Shown: positions 40,040 to 50,113, numbered from the stretch's first letter. The stretch: 64,000 nt of DNA from Marinomonas sp. TW1 (GCF_001625355.1 NZ_JSEE01000010.1:62001-126000), one strand, 5' to 3'. Numbers and translations are program-made. The notes: generated by a model from the sequence alone, not told the origin.

Positions 40040-42019
40040 CTACCTCATGATGCCAAGCAGGGTTTCAAATGTGGTTCTGGCTGCCGTCACCACTTGCGCG
40101 GAAGCAGAATAGGATTGTTGATACTTCAACAAATTCACCGCTTCTTCATCTAAACTAACGGCCGACAGTCTATCACGTCGAGCAATACTATCGTTCAACA
40201 TCACTTCACTTGATTCTGCGTGACCTTCGATTTCTGAGGTTTTACTACCTACATAAGAAATAAAACCAGCAAACGCTTTTGATAGGCTTTCGTCGCCAGC
40301 CACTAAAGCTTGATTTTGCAAATTGATTAATGCCAACGCATTAAAGTTATCGGCAGGACCTATTTCCTCTCCAGTACCAATAGAAAAATCATCACCGCGC
40401 TCAGGCATCGATGAAACAGAAACATCAAATCCAGCCTCTTCTGCTAACCCAGCTTGTGCTAGCAAATTCACATAATTGGTCACATCACTGACAGAGGCTA
40501 TCTCAACACCTGATGCATCTCGCACGACGTAAGAATGCGGTGACGTGAAATAGATTTGATGCGGAGCACTTGGGTATAAAGAACCGTCTCGCGCAAACGC
40601 TGAGTTATTCGGATCAGTATTATCAACCGACGTCAGAGATATACGCGCATCAGATAAGTTATCAGAGTTAGTACTCACCCCAACCGGCGCACTTAATGCC
40701 AAAGCTTCGCCATTCTTTGCTTGTAAGGTTAGGCTCGATGCCGCATCAGCCGTCGGCGAAAAACGGAATACATCATCATCGTCGATCATGTCCAGATCAG
40801 GTATCTTCAGATCAAGACCCAGCTCATCTATTTGATAGTAACCATTAGAGTCCGGCGTCATATTATTCAAGTCAATGACAGTCGAAGGACCAGTCGAATT
40901 GCCTTTAAGATCGTATTGCGTGATGGCAAAACGGTTATCATCCGTACGCGTTAACTCATAAGTATTACGGGTAATTTTCTCCGCTTCCCCTGTGGTAATG
41001 CGCACAGAGATGTCAGAGATTTTCTGCAAATTGTCCAGGGTAGAATGAATACTCACCTTACCTAAACTGAATAGATCCTTACCAAAATTGCCATTACCGT
41101 CTAAGCCTTTCGCATTCTGTGCGTTCATCGCATCGGCAATCGAAATAGCATGTTGCCCTAAGGTTCGATCGGCATATTCACTGAACTCAGTACGGTAATC
41201 CACCAAACCACCGACACTGCCACCTAAGCCTTTGGTTTTAAGGCCAACATTGTAATCACCAAAATCTACGACCAGATTGATTCTTTTTGGGCTCAAAGGG
41301 TCGGCAATCACTTTCAATTCCGTTGGGTTTTGATCCATGACCAAAGGCTGTCCGTTCGCCAACTGGATGGTCATCAAACCGTCATTATTAAACTGTGCTT
41401 TGATGTCGATGTACTTGGACAAATCCTTTGCTAATAACTCTTGCTGATCTCGTAATTCATTAGCAGGGGAAATAGATAGCCCTTCCTGACGAAGAATCTT
41501 GCCATTTAAGTCCGATATCTTTGCAGTAATCGCATTCACATCGGTTAACGACGAAGACAAATGATCATCCACTAGGTTTTCTTGTCGATTCACAACGTTA
41601 GACAAGGTTTTATACTGCTGAACAAGCGTTTCTAAACTGGCGTGGGCCAATTCACGTAGAGAAGAAGACGTAGGGTCATTACTCGCGGTTTGTAGGGCGC
41701 TGAAAGCTTTATCTAAATAACGCGTTAACGAAATACTTTCATCTGCCAGCAAGTTATCTGCCGCCGACATGAAAGAATGATAGGTATCGTAATATGAATG
41801 ATTAGATGTATCGGTACGAATCTGAGCGCCAACGAAGTTATCAACCAAGCGAGAGGTATCACGCAACACCACACCACCGACTGGGGAGCTGACGGTGTCC
41901 GTTCTTTGACGGCTATAACCTTCTGTATCCACATTGGTCGTGTTTTGCCCTGTCGTATTAATACGAGCATTACTGGACATGAGTCCAGACAAACCAATTG
42001 AATATAAATTTGAGCTCAT
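40040..42019 (-). CDS. flgK: Flagellar hook-associated protein 1
   Basis: A 659-residue hook-filament junction protein. The N-terminal rod/hook motif is SNLYSIGLSGLMSSNARINT, then GQNTTNVDTEGYSRQRTDTV; the C-terminus LDEEAVNLLKYQQSYSASAQ and VVTAARTTFETLLGIM completes the D0 helices. The variable middle accounts for its length above E. coli (547 aa). A weak sigma-54 promoter match lies upstream. It is followed by flgL. Confidence 0.95.
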   Translation of the reverse strand: MSSNLYSIGLSGLMSSNARINTTGQNTTNVDTEGYSRQRTDTVSSPVGGVVLRDTSRLVDNFVGAQIRTDTSNHSYYDTYHSFMSAADNLLADESISLTRYLDKAFSALQTASNDPTSSSLRELAHASLETLVQQYKTLSNVVNRQENLVDDHLSSSLTDVNAITAKISDLNGKILRQEGLSISPANELRDQQELLAKDLSKYIDIKAQFNNDGLMTIQLANGQPLVMDQNPTELKVIADPLSPKRINLVVDFGDYNVGLKTKGLGGSVGGLVDYRTEFSEYADRTLGQHAISIADAMNAQNAKGLDGNGNFGKDLFSLGKVSIHSTLDNLQKISDISVRITTGEAEKITRNTYELTRTDDNRFAITQYDLKGNSTGPSTVIDLNNMTPDSNGYYQIDELGLDLKIPDLDMIDDDDVFRFSPTADAASSLTLQAKNGEALALSAPVGVSTNSDNLSDARISLTSVDNTDPNNSAFARDGSLYPSAPHQIYFTSPHSYVVRDASGVEIASVSDVTNYVNLLAQAGLAEEAGFDVSVSSMPERGDDFSIGTGEEIGPADNFNALALINLQNQALVAGDESLSKAFAGFISYVGSKTSEIEGHAESSEVMLNDSIARRDRLSAVSLDEEAVNLLKYQQSYSASAQVVTAARTTFETLLGIMR

Positions 42020-42088
42020 AGCTCACACCTCTAGCCTAAGTTTAAATTCATTTAAAGACGCGAAAAACGCCTCTAATAACTAGAGAAT

Positions 42089-42103
42089 GCAAAAACTTTA
42101 CCA
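42089..42103 (-). promoter_or_regulatory. Possible sigma-54 promoter for flgKL
   Basis: On the minus strand TGGTAAAGTTTTTGC has GG and GC with the correct -24/-12 spacing, but the -24 box is TGGTA rather than TGGCA. It lies 70 bases before the flgK start. Confidence 0.35.
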
Positions 42104-42130
42104 ATATTGATTTTTTACAGAGAATATTTT

Positions 42131-43108
42131 CTAAAGTCGCTCAAACCACTGGCTGGACAATATGTTATCTATCTTATCTGCGTACTTAGGATCAGTAGCA
42201 TAACCACCAGCTTGCAGAGATGCGGCAAACTTTGACGTATCCTCTCCAGCGCCAAGGGCATCTTTATACCGCTCGCTTGAACTCAGAAAATCCGCATAGT
42301 CATCAAAGCTTTGAGCAAAAGAATCATAAGCCCGAAATGCCGCTTTTTCTCGTTGCGCGACACCATTTCGAAACTCTAAGGTATTGACCACTGCACGATC
42401 ACCAGACCAACGAGTGTCCGCTTTGATACCAAATAAGTTAAAACTGGCTGTGCCATCTTCTTTTGCTATTGGGTACTTACCCCAGCCAGTTTCAAGCGCT
42501 GCTTGTGCTAGGATGGCTTTCGGATTAACCCCTAATGCGTTACCGGCTTTTTGCGCATGAGGCCACAAAGCTTCAACAAACTCTTGCGGAGACTCAAACA
42601 CCACAGAAAGTGCCGACGGCGCATTCGCTACTGAGGCTGAAGTCGTTTCACCTTGCTCTTGGATAGATTGTATAAAATCGGATGAGGCGCGTTGGGCCAA
42701 TGCCTGGATGCGCAACATATCTTGTTTGGCCACTTGATTTAGGAAATCCGTATCTTCAGTGCCATTAGAGGAGGAAGGCAGACTCACCCGATTTTGTTGT
42801 TGGGTTTGGTATTGACGAATCAAGGCATCGGACAAGCCAATCCCTCCAGATTTCGCCATACTCTGCGCCATCTGTGAGTCCATCATTTCCTGATATTGTT
42901 TGGTTTGGGTACTAGAAAATAAGCCATCGCCAATCGCTTCATTCGTACTGCGCATATTCTTTAACAGCATATTAATGAAGATCGATTCAAACTGCTGAGC
43001 CACTTCTTTTAATGCCGCATCAGGGTCTTTTTTCGCCTTAGTTTTCAAATCCGTTAAGGACGAAAAATCAGCAAAAAAGTCTTGTTTCGGTGGAATGGAA
43101 TTCATCAT
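42131..43108 (-). CDS. flgJ: Flagellar rod assembly protein / peptidoglycan hydrolase
   Basis: A 325-residue bifunctional protein. The N-terminal rod-capping domain (about 30-110) has EVAQQFESIFINMLLKNMRS and MAKSGGIGLSDALIRQYQTQ. The C-terminal glucosaminidase-type domain (about 175-325) has ILAQAALETGWGKYPIAKED and FNLFGIKAD, which cut peptidoglycan for rod passage. Two adjacent ATGs (43108, 43105) cannot be told apart. It lies three bases after flgI. Confidence 0.94.
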   Translation of the reverse strand: MMNSIPPKQDFFADFSSLTDLKTKAKKDPDAALKEVAQQFESIFINMLLKNMRSTNEAIGDGLFSSTQTKQYQEMMDSQMAQSMAKSGGIGLSDALIRQYQTQQQNRVSLPSSSNGTEDTDFLNQVAKQDMLRIQALAQRASSDFIQSIQEQGETTSASVANAPSALSVVFESPQEFVEALWPHAQKAGNALGVNPKAILAQAALETGWGKYPIAKEDGTASFNLFGIKADTRWSGDRAVVNTLEFRNGVAQREKAAFRAYDSFAQSFDDYADFLSSSERYKDALGAGEDTSKFAASLQAGGYATDPKYADKIDNILSSQWFERL

Positions 43109-43111
43109 GGT

Positions 43112-44200
43112 TTAAATCACCACAAGGTCAGCATTGATTGCCCCAGCCTGTTTTAGTCCCTCAAGGATCGCCATGACATCACCAGGCGCTGCGCCCACCT
43201 GATTGACAGCGCGAACTATGTCATTCAAAGAAGCACCAGGGTCAAACATAAACATATGTCCACTGTTATTACTGATCTCGATACCTTCTCTAGGCGAGAC
43301 AATGGTTTCACCACCAGTCACCGTTCCATCTTGACCAACTTGCGGTGGCACTTCTTGAATCGTCACCGTCAAACTACCATGAGTAATGGCGGCGGGAGAC
43401 ACTTTCACATGTTGACCAATAATAATGGTCCCCGTTCTGGAATTAACAACGATGCGAGCACGCTCTTCCGCCACATCCACTTCCAAGTTTTCTAAGATAG
43501 AGAGAAAAGTCACACGCTGACTGGGGTCACGAGGCGCTGACACACGAATGGACGTAGCATCTAACGTGGTCGCAACACCTTGCCCAAGCAAGTCATTGAT
43601 CTTATCTGAAACGTGTTTAGCCGTCGTGAAATCGGGGCGATTCAAATTAAACGTCAGGGTGTCACCACGGTTAAAACTACTCGGTACAATGCGTTCCACA
43701 CTAGCACCATTCGGAATTCGACCAACGGTGGGAACATTTCCAGAGATACGAGAACCATCTGCACCATTGGCCCCTAAACCGCCAACAACAACGTTACCTT
43801 GCGCGATCGCATAAACCGCACCATCCGCCCCTTTTAAGGTAGACAACAACAAGGTACCGCCACTTAAAGCGCTGGCATTACCAATCGACGAAGCCGTCAC
43901 ATCAATTTTTTGGCCTGGTTTAGAAAAGGCAGGTAAAGTGGCCGTTAAAGAAACCGCGGCAACATTTTTAGAGGTTGCACTCACCCCTTCCGGCAAGGTC
44001 ACGCCAAAACGCGACAACATGCTGGCGAAACTCTGATTGGTGAAAGGCGTACTATCGCCTGTACCATTGAGACCAATCACCAAACCATAACCAAATAATT
44101 GGTTATCTCGAACACCTTGTACACTTGTAATATCTTTCAGACGCTCTGCCTGAGCCGATATTGACAAGAAACAAATGATCATTAATGTAAAACGCTTCAT
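43112..44200 (-). CDS. flgI: Flagellar P-ring protein
   Basis: A 362-residue periplasmic P-ring subunit. The signal peptide [18 protein letters not shown] precedes [20 protein letters not shown]. Conserved blocks are [52 protein letters not shown] and the C-terminal [20 protein letters not shown]. The length is typical. It sits between flgH and flgJ with a 51-bp gap to flgH. Confidence 0.96.
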   Translation of the reverse strand: MKRFTLMIICFLSISAQAERLKDITSVQGVRDNQLFGYGLVIGLNGTGDSTPFTNQSFASMLSRFGVTLPEGVSATSKNVAAVSLTATLPAFSKPGQKIDVTASSIGNASALSGGTLLLSTLKGADGAVYAIAQGNVVVGGLGANGADGSRISGNVPTVGRIPNGASVERIVPSSFNRGDTLTFNLNRPDFTTAKHVSDKINDLLGQGVATTLDATSIRVSAPRDPSQRVTFLSILENLEVDVAEERARIVVNSRTGTIIIGQHVKVSPAAITHGSLTVTIQEVPPQVGQDGTVTGGETIVSPREGIEISNNSGHMFMFDPGASLNDIVRAVNQVGAAPGDVMAILEGLKQAGAINADLVVI

Positions 44201-44251
44201 TTAATCACCTATTGTGAGAAACCCATCGTTTCTCAATATCAACCTTCGAGA

Positions 44252-45100
44252 TTAATAAGGCATGTCTCGAGTATTTAATAAACGGCTTACCCAACCCTGC
44301 TCACTGCCCGCGGCCACTTCTCCCGTGCCTGAGTAGGTAATTCTGGCATCCGCCACTCGCTGTGATTCAACCGTATTATCAGGAGATATATCTTGTTTAC
44401 GCACTAATCCAGAAAAACGAATGTACTCATCGCCTTGATTTAAGCGCAACCATTTTTCTCCTCTCACCGCCAACAGGCCATTAGAGTAGGCTTTATAGAC
44501 AGTTACCGTGATAGTACCACTTAAACTATTATTCTGGTTAGCCGAGGCGTTGCCTGAGAAATCGGTTCCCTGCTGCGGTACGGTGGTGTCCATTTTAAGC
44601 TCTTGTCCTAACACCGTTGGGTTCTCAATGGTGGCTGACGATGATTTAGACACGCTCGCCGCATTGGCTTTGGTGGATGTCGTCGTTTCATTGAGATTGA
44701 TCGTCAAGATGTCACCCACCTTACTGGCTTTTTGATCGCCAAAAAAGACATCCCCCATACCCGTTTGATAAATGCCACCTGTTGGCGCTTGAGCCGACGT
44801 CATACCATTATCATAAATTGGGGTATAGTACGGATCATCTTGCTGAATGGCCTCCGCAATCTCTGGCCCATTCATAGGATCATTAGGGTCTGGTACAAAT
44901 CCTTTGCGATCTTCTTCTTCTGCTGCCGTCTCTTCAGACGCTTCATCGTCATCGTTTATGGCATCCACCACCGCATCGGCTACCGCTCCCGCCGCACCGG
45001 CTGCAGCTGCATTGGCAACGGCCTGCTGATCAATGTCCCAGGTTAAACAACCGGTTAAGCAGGAACTGAGTAAGGCCAACAGAAAAAGTTTTATCTTCAT
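44252..45100 (-). CDS. flgH: Flagellar L-ring lipoprotein
   Basis: A 282-residue outer-membrane lipoprotein. Its lipobox LTGC (Cys18) follows MKIKLFLLALLSSC. Conserved L-ring motifs are GDILTINLNETTTSTKANAA, LAVRGEKWLRLNQGDEYIRF and the C-terminal RVADARITYSGTGEVA. Unusual is an Ala-rich then acidic stretch at about residues 26-65 (several A and D/E, few basic) that is absent from the ~230-residue enteric FlgH and lengthens the lipid-proximal linker. Confidence 0.94.
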   Translation of the reverse strand: MKIKLFLLALLSSCLTGCLTWDIDQQAVANAAAAGAAGAVADAVVDAINDDDEASEETAAEEEDRKGFVPDPNDPMNGPEIAEAIQQDDPYYTPIYDNGMTSAQAPTGGIYQTGMGDVFFGDQKASKVGDILTINLNETTTSTKANAASVSKSSSATIENPTVLGQELKMDTTVPQQGTDFSGNASANQNNSLSGTITVTVYKAYSNGLLAVRGEKWLRLNQGDEYIRFSGLVRKQDISPDNTVESQRVADARITYSGTGEVAAGSEQGWVSRLLNTRDMPY

Positions 45101-45115
45101 TGTTAATTACTCTTT

Positions 45116-45901
45116 TTATAACTGCTGAATAGCAAAGCTCATCATGCCGTCCGCAGAGGCGATGACTTTCGAATTCATCTCATAAGCACGTTGTGTCGTG
45201 ATCATGTTCACAAGCTCTTCAATCGAATTTACGTTAGACGCTTCCAACATACCTTGAGCTACCGTGCCCAAAGAATCCGCTCCTGGCGCACCAACAATTG
45301 GTGGTCCACTGGCATTGGTTTCTGTGAAAATATTCTGACCAGCGGCATTCAAGCCTGTTGGGTTAATAAAGCCCGCAATATTGATCGCACCCACTTCTTG
45401 TGGATCAGCCTCACCACTCATACGTTGTGACACAATACCGTCTTCGGAAATCAAAATTTCTATTGCGGTTGGATCAATCTGTATACCTGGCTCTAACACC
45501 AATCCACCTGAGGTGGCAATCTGACCTTCGCTGTTTAACTGAAAGCTTCCATCACGAGTATAGGCAACGGTACCATCTGGCTGTAATACCTGAAAAAAAC
45601 CTTTACCTTGAATAGCAATGTCTAATTGTCTATCCGTCATGTTGTAATCGCCATTAGAAAAGTCTTTCTGCGTCGCACCAACTTTCACACCTGTACCCAA
45701 TTGCAACCCAGATGGCAATTCAGCATTTTGAGCACTTAATCCACCTGGCGCTCGAACGGTTTTGTACATCAAGTCTTCAAAGACAGCTCGGTCTTTTTTA
45801 AACGCCGTAGTGGACACGTTAGCCAAGTTGTTGGCAACCGTATTCAATTGCTTGTCCATTGCGCTTAAGCCAGTTTTACTTACCCATAATGCCGAATTCA
45901 T
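45116..45901 (-). CDS. flgG: Flagellar distal rod protein
   Basis: A 261-residue rod subunit. MNSALWVSKTGLSAMDKQLN and TVANNLANVSTTAFKKDRAV are the N-terminal FlgG/hook motifs. The C-terminal GMLEASNVNSIEELVNMITT and RAYEMNSKVIASADGMMSFA complete the D0 pair. The length matches E. coli FlgG (260). It is between flgF and flgH. Confidence 0.96.
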   Translation of the reverse strand: MNSALWVSKTGLSAMDKQLNTVANNLANVSTTAFKKDRAVFEDLMYKTVRAPGGLSAQNAELPSGLQLGTGVKVGATQKDFSNGDYNMTDRQLDIAIQGKGFFQVLQPDGTVAYTRDGSFQLNSEGQIATSGGLVLEPGIQIDPTAIEILISEDGIVSQRMSGEADPQEVGAINIAGFINPTGLNAAGQNIFTETNASGPPIVGAPGADSLGTVAQGMLEASNVNSIEELVNMITTQRAYEMNSKVIASADGMMSFAIQQL

Positions 45902-45966
45902 AACCGCCCCATTCTTTCTATCAATCTATTCTTACTATTGGTTTACACGCTTAACAAAAATAATCG

Positions 45967-46710
45967 TTAAGCGGTACGTTGTAATATTCGAGCCGATGAA
46001 TTGGCATTTTCTCGTACCGTATCCATCATTTTTACGTTCATTTCAAAACGTCGCGCTAGGTTCATAATGTGCGTCATTTCCTCGACGGCATTCACATTAC
46101 TGCCTTCGATAAAACCACTGACTAATTGCACATTTAGATCGGCCTCTAAGAACTGGCCATCTCGAGTATGGATCAAGCCGTCTTGTCCCTTGCGAAGGTT
46201 CTGAGGATCTGGGTTAACCAGTTTAATCTGGTTGATCACCGCCACTTCATTGGCACCACCGCCTTGAGGAATAATCGAAATAGAGCCATCCGCCATAATA
46301 TTGATGCTATCAACAGGGGGGAGAAAAATTGGCCCACCAACACCCGCAACAGGCAAACCTCGTCCTGTTACCAATTGCCCAGCGGCATTTATTTGCAAGT
46401 CACCAGCTCGGGTATAGGCTTCTTGTCCCGTCTCATCATAGACTGTCATAAATCCATCGCCACTAATGGCTACGTCTAAATTACGGTCAGTTTGAATCAT
46501 GTCACCTTGCGTATATCGAGTGGCTGGATTCTCTGTCATGGCATACACACGACTAGGGTAGTAATCCCCATATACCTGCATTGAACGGGCTTGCTCAAAA
46601 TCTGAACGAAAGCCTGTTGTATTTACATTGGCTAAATTATTCGCATGAATTGCTTGGGCATTCATGGTCTGAACACCACCACTCATTGCTAAATATAATG
46701 CTTTATCCAT
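45967..46710 (-). CDS. flgF: Flagellar proximal rod protein
   Basis: A 247-residue rod subunit. It begins MDKALYLAMSGGVQTMNAQA and contains NNLANVNTTGFRSDFEQARS. The C-terminal FIEGSNVNAVEEMTHIMNLA and RRFEMNVKMMDTVRENANSS are FlgF-like. ATG 46710 follows GGAG at six to seven bases; a TTG at 46722 is less likely. It opens the flgF-to-flgL series downstream of the flgE terminator. Confidence 0.95.
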   Translation of the reverse strand: MDKALYLAMSGGVQTMNAQAIHANNLANVNTTGFRSDFEQARSMQVYGDYYPSRVYAMTENPATRYTQGDMIQTDRNLDVAISGDGFMTVYDETGQEAYTRAGDLQINAAGQLVTGRGLPVAGVGGPIFLPPVDSINIMADGSISIIPQGGGANEVAVINQIKLVNPDPQNLRKGQDGLIHTRDGQFLEADLNVQLVSGFIEGSNVNAVEEMTHIMNLARRFEMNVKMMDTVRENANSSARILQRTA

Positions 46711-46753
46711 TACCCGCTCCAAACAAAAATCAGGTTATCTACCTATACCCCTT

Positions 46754-46768
46754 ACAAAATTCATACCA
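46754..46768 (-). promoter_or_regulatory. Weak sigma-54-like sequence upstream of flgF
   Basis: On the minus strand TGGTATGAATTTTGT has GG at -24 but GT instead of GC at -12. It lies 44 bases before the flgF start and just past the flgE terminator. Functional use is doubtful. Confidence 0.25.
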
Positions 46769-46783
46769 ACTTAAAAAAAGCAT

Positions 46784-46816
46784 AAAAAAAAGCCGAAGCA
46801 GATAAACTGCTTCGGC
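46784..46816 (-). terminator. Terminator after flgE
   Basis: GCCGAAGCAG / CTGCTTCGGC perfect 10-bp stem, 5-base loop and T8 tract on the minus strand. It separates flgBCDE from flgF-flgL. Confidence 0.92.
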
Positions 46817-46840
46817 CATAAAACTTCTCTCTCCAGAAAA

Positions 46841-48538
46841 TTAACGAAGGTTGATGATCGTCTGCGTGACAGTATTTTCTGTTTCTAATGTTTTACTGTT
46901 CGCTTGGTAATTACGCTGTGCCTCAATCAAAGAGACCAGCTCAGACGTCAGATCAACGTTAGATTCCTCTAACGCTCCTCCTTGGATTTTCCCTAATGTT
47001 CCGCTGTTTGGACGACCAATATCAGCGGCACCAGATCCTTTACTCGCCAACCATGCGGTATGTCCAGTCGGCATCAAACCGTCCGTACTATCGAAGGTGG
47101 CTAAGGCAATCTGGCCAAGTGTTGCCGTTTGTTGGTTGGTATAATTGGCAACTAGGAAACCATCACTATCAAACGATACGCCTTGCAGCTCACCGGCTGA
47201 GAAGCCGTCTTGCTCAAAGGTATCAGAATTTTCTAACGCATATTGGGTAGACCCTGCCAAATCCAACGGTGCCATCTTACCGCGGTTGGTCGGATCCAAA
47301 CCGACAATTTCAAGGGTGATCGGCTGGGCCACTTCAAACGGCGGCAAACCACGATAAGCCCCCATTAAATTACCCGCTGCATCAAAACTAACCGAGGTAT
47401 TCTTTTCTAAGAAACGAGTAGCTTCACCCGTCAGAGGATCATCAAATGTCTCTTCACCATCAACGGTCAATCTCATCTCGTAAGTGTTATTTTCACCTTG
47501 TTTAATGAAGTAATAACCCACTGTATGAGGCTCACCTAGAGAGTCATAAATTGTACGTGTATTACCATAGGTGTAGGTTTCAGGCTCAAGAGGATCAAAC
47601 GCTTCACGAGCCACCGAAATAGGCTCTCGAACACCATCGACTTCAAGCGTTGAGGTTAGTGCGACGCCACCCAAGGTCCCGGTCACTGTGATTGGCGTTT
47701 TTGTGCCAGCTTCAATGTCAGTAACACCTGGATTAGCCGCGCCCAAATACAGAAGCTCAAATGGTGCTTCGTTAGTGCCATCACCATTAAAGTCTTCGCC
47801 CGCTTCGGCGGAATTATAAGTCGCATAGGTTTCGCCAAGGAAGGCGGCACCCGTATCATCGGTAATATTACCGTCTACCGTAGCGTGCACTCGATAGGTA
47901 TTTGGTAGCTCACTTTTCGCGTAGTAATACGTCACAATGTGCGTGTTGCCATCACCGTCTACGACACCTTGAGTTTGAGTGTAATTATAGGTATCAGGAT
48001 TAAGCGGATCGAAATCTTCTTTTATATACGGCGGCACGTCTTCACTTTTAGAGTTCAAGTTGACTTGCAGCTCCATTTCCGTAGTCGGTTCAGGGGCGAT
48101 ACGGTCAGTTGGAATACGCATGTCTTCAAGGTTACCCCCGACCACGCCCTCGACGGCATTAAAACCCTGTACGTGACTGCCAGTATTCGTCACTAAATAG
48201 CCATTTTCATCTAATTTAAAGTTACCTGCTCGGGTATAGGATTGGGCAATCCCGGCATCCAAAACAAAAAAACCACTGCCATCAATCGCTAGGTCTAAGT
48301 TGTTATCGGTGTAAGACAAGTTACCAGGTGAAAATTCTTGTGCCACTTTACTCACACTCACACCGGAACCAATACTGTTGCCGCTGCCTGCGCCCAGTAC
48401 ACTGGTGTTGTATAAGTCATCAAATTCAATGCGTGATTTCTTAAAGCCTGTGGTATCAGCGTTGGCAATATTATTACCCGTAACACCCAAATAATCAGCC
48501 GAGGCTTTAATGCCAGACAGTGCAGTATTAAATCCCAT
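46841..48538 (-). CDS. flgE: Flagellar hook protein
   Basis: A 565-residue hook subunit, longer than E. coli FlgE (402 aa). The N-terminus MGFNTALSGIKASADYLGVT, GNNIANADTTGFKKSRIEFD, and C-terminus GALEESNVDLTSELVSLIEA, QRNYQANSKTLETENTVTQT are standard. The extra length lies in the middle and contains a duplication of about 50 residues: 173-224 and 311-360 share FDPLxPxTYxY, then (H)TVxYYxxK and NTYxxRxTVDG. This is a likely repeat of an outer hook domain. Confidence 0.95.
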   Translation of the reverse strand: MGFNTALSGIKASADYLGVTGNNIANADTTGFKKSRIEFDDLYNTSVLGAGSGNSIGSGVSVSKVAQEFSPGNLSYTDNNLDLAIDGSGFFVLDAGIAQSYTRAGNFKLDENGYLVTNTGSHVQGFNAVEGVVGGNLEDMRIPTDRIAPEPTTEMELQVNLNSKSEDVPPYIKEDFDPLNPDTYNYTQTQGVVDGDGNTHIVTYYYAKSELPNTYRVHATVDGNITDDTGAAFLGETYATYNSAEAGEDFNGDGTNEAPFELLYLGAANPGVTDIEAGTKTPITVTGTLGGVALTSTLEVDGVREPISVAREAFDPLEPETYTYGNTRTIYDSLGEPHTVGYYFIKQGENNTYEMRLTVDGEETFDDPLTGEATRFLEKNTSVSFDAAGNLMGAYRGLPPFEVAQPITLEIVGLDPTNRGKMAPLDLAGSTQYALENSDTFEQDGFSAGELQGVSFDSDGFLVANYTNQQTATLGQIALATFDSTDGLMPTGHTAWLASKGSGAADIGRPNSGTLGKIQGGALEESNVDLTSELVSLIEAQRNYQANSKTLETENTVTQTIINLR

Positions 48539-48550
48539 AACGCTCTCCAG

Positions 48551-49255
48551 TTACCCTAAGATTTCTAATTCTTTTGTTAATTTGATCTTGCCGTGATTTT
48601 CCACGTTCAAGACGGTGCCTTCTTCACCATTAATGGTGACACCCTGAATTCTGGTCGGTACACGTGTTGACATCGATGACGCCTCTCCCTGTGCATTCGT
48701 TGAAGTAGCGGCAAAACGATATTCACCAGCCGGCAAAGAATTTCCGTCACTGTCTAACTTATCCCAGCTAAACTCGCCCGTATCCAATGGCGCTGTTCTG
48801 ACCAAATTATTGCTTGAATCATAGATTTTCAAAACGGCACTCTTTGACGACTCAGGCACAACGGCTTTCACCACTAAAGGATCCACGCCATCACTCATTT
48901 TTGCCTTGTCACCCTCCATCAAAATCGATTTGCCAACCAAGGTCGACGCACTTAACGCCTGATTTGATGTTAATGATGACGCCATGGTTTCCAGTTGATC
49001 TGAAATACTGGTCAATCTTTCCAATGAACTAAACTGTGACATTTGCGCCACCATATCGTTGGCATCTTGAGGTGCCGTTGGATCCTGCCCCTTCAACTGC
49101 TCAATATAGAGCTTCAAAAAGACATTTTGGTCAGCTAACGCCCCTTCTTCTGGCTTCACTTCCGGTTTTTCGATGCCTGCTTTCGACTTTGCCGCTTCGG
49201 TACCGTATTGTGAGATCAGCCCACCAAGGCCGTTTTTATCAGATATATTTGCCAT
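48551..49255 (-). CDS. flgD: Flagellar hook assembly (capping) protein
   Basis: A 234-residue hook cap. The N-terminal region has NVFLKLYIEQLKGQDPTAPQ and MVAQMSQFSSLERLTSISDQ. A C-terminal FlgD Tudor/Ig-like part includes LKIYDSSNNLVRTAPLDTGE and WDKLDSDGNSLPAGEYRF. It is 12 bp before flgE in the flgBCDE operon. Confidence 0.95.
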   Translation of the reverse strand: MANISDKNGLGGLISQYGTEAAKSKAGIEKPEVKPEEGALADQNVFLKLYIEQLKGQDPTAPQDANDMVAQMSQFSSLERLTSISDQLETMASSLTSNQALSASTLVGKSILMEGDKAKMSDGVDPLVVKAVVPESSKSAVLKIYDSSNNLVRTAPLDTGEFSWDKLDSDGNSLPAGEYRFAATSTNAQGEASSMSTRVPTRIQGVTINGEEGTVLNVENHGKIKLTKELEILG

Positions 49256-49265
49256 CTATCTGCTC

Positions 49266-49715
49266 CTAAGATTGCCCGAGCGTTAGCATTTTTTGCATCA
49301 TGCTTTTTGCCGAGTTCATAATTTCTACGTTCGTTTGGAATGATCTAGACGCCGACATCATATCCGCCATCTCTTCCATTGGGTTCACATTCGGATAAAA
49401 AACGTAACCCTCTTCATTTGCCATCGGATGATCGGGTTCATAACGAGGTTGTAGAGGTGCATCAGATTCAACAATCGCCTCAACTTGAACGCCAACCCCT
49501 GCTCCCGTCTCATCTAACTTAGTATTTTGCCAACCGCGCTCACGCATACTGTCATTCATCATTTGAGAAAACACTGGTTTGCGAGCACGATAAGTTTGAT
49601 CCGCTGAACTGGCCGCACTGTCAACATTTGCCATATTACTAGCAATGGTATTCAAACGGACGGTTTGAGCACTCATTGCTGAGCCAGAAATAGTAAAAAT
49701 ATTACTCAAAGACAT
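49266..49715 (-). CDS. flgC: Flagellar proximal rod protein FlgC
   Basis: A 149-residue rod subunit that reads SLSNIFTISGSAMSAQTVRL, NTIASNMANVDSAASSADQT and, near the end, VNPMEEMADMMSASRSFQTN with EIMNSAKSMMQKMLTLGQ. The length is close to E. coli FlgC (134). It lies five bases after flgB. Confidence 0.95.
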   Translation of the reverse strand: MSLSNIFTISGSAMSAQTVRLNTIASNMANVDSAASSADQTYRARKPVFSQMMNDSMRERGWQNTKLDETGAGVGVQVEAIVESDAPLQPRYEPDHPMANEEGYVFYPNVNPMEEMADMMSASRSFQTNVEIMNSAKSMMQKMLTLGQS

Positions 49716-49720
49716 CGTTA

Positions 49721-50113
49721 TTAATTCCCAGTCAGCGCTTTTCTCATGCCACTGATCTTACGATCTAGAAACATGAAGCTTGTATCAAATTGCATTGAGT
49801 TCTGCGCATATTCGGCCTGCTCTCTCTGCATGTCTACGGTATTGCCATCCAATGAAGGCTGCTCAGGGTTGCGATAAAGCAAATCACCCGATGCTTCACT
49901 TTCTGCTCCGTGAGCAAAATGTCGACCATTTGTTCCCTGCAATTGCAAACGCTTCATTGCCTCACCCAAAGCCGCATCAAAACTAATGTCTCGTGCTTTA
50001 TAATTTGGTGTGTCAGCGTTCGCGATATTATTTGCCAATATCGCCGCACGAGCGCTACGGAACTCTAAGGCTTTATCGTGTCCAGCAAAGGCACCTGCAA
50101 AGGAAATCGCCAT
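49721..50113 (-). CDS. flgB: Flagellar proximal rod protein FlgB
   Basis: A 130-residue rod subunit: RAAILANNIANADTPNYKAR is the classic FlgB motif, and SLDGNTVDMQREQAEYAQNS and MQFDTSFMFLDRKISGMRKA close the protein. It is the first gene of flgBCDE, with a sigma-54 promoter match directly upstream. Confidence 0.96.
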   Translation of the reverse strand: MAISFAGAFAGHDKALEFRSARAAILANNIANADTPNYKARDISFDAALGEAMKRLQLQGTNGRHFAHGAESEASGDLLYRNPEQPSLDGNTVDMQREQAEYAQNSMQFDTSFMFLDRKISGMRKALTGN

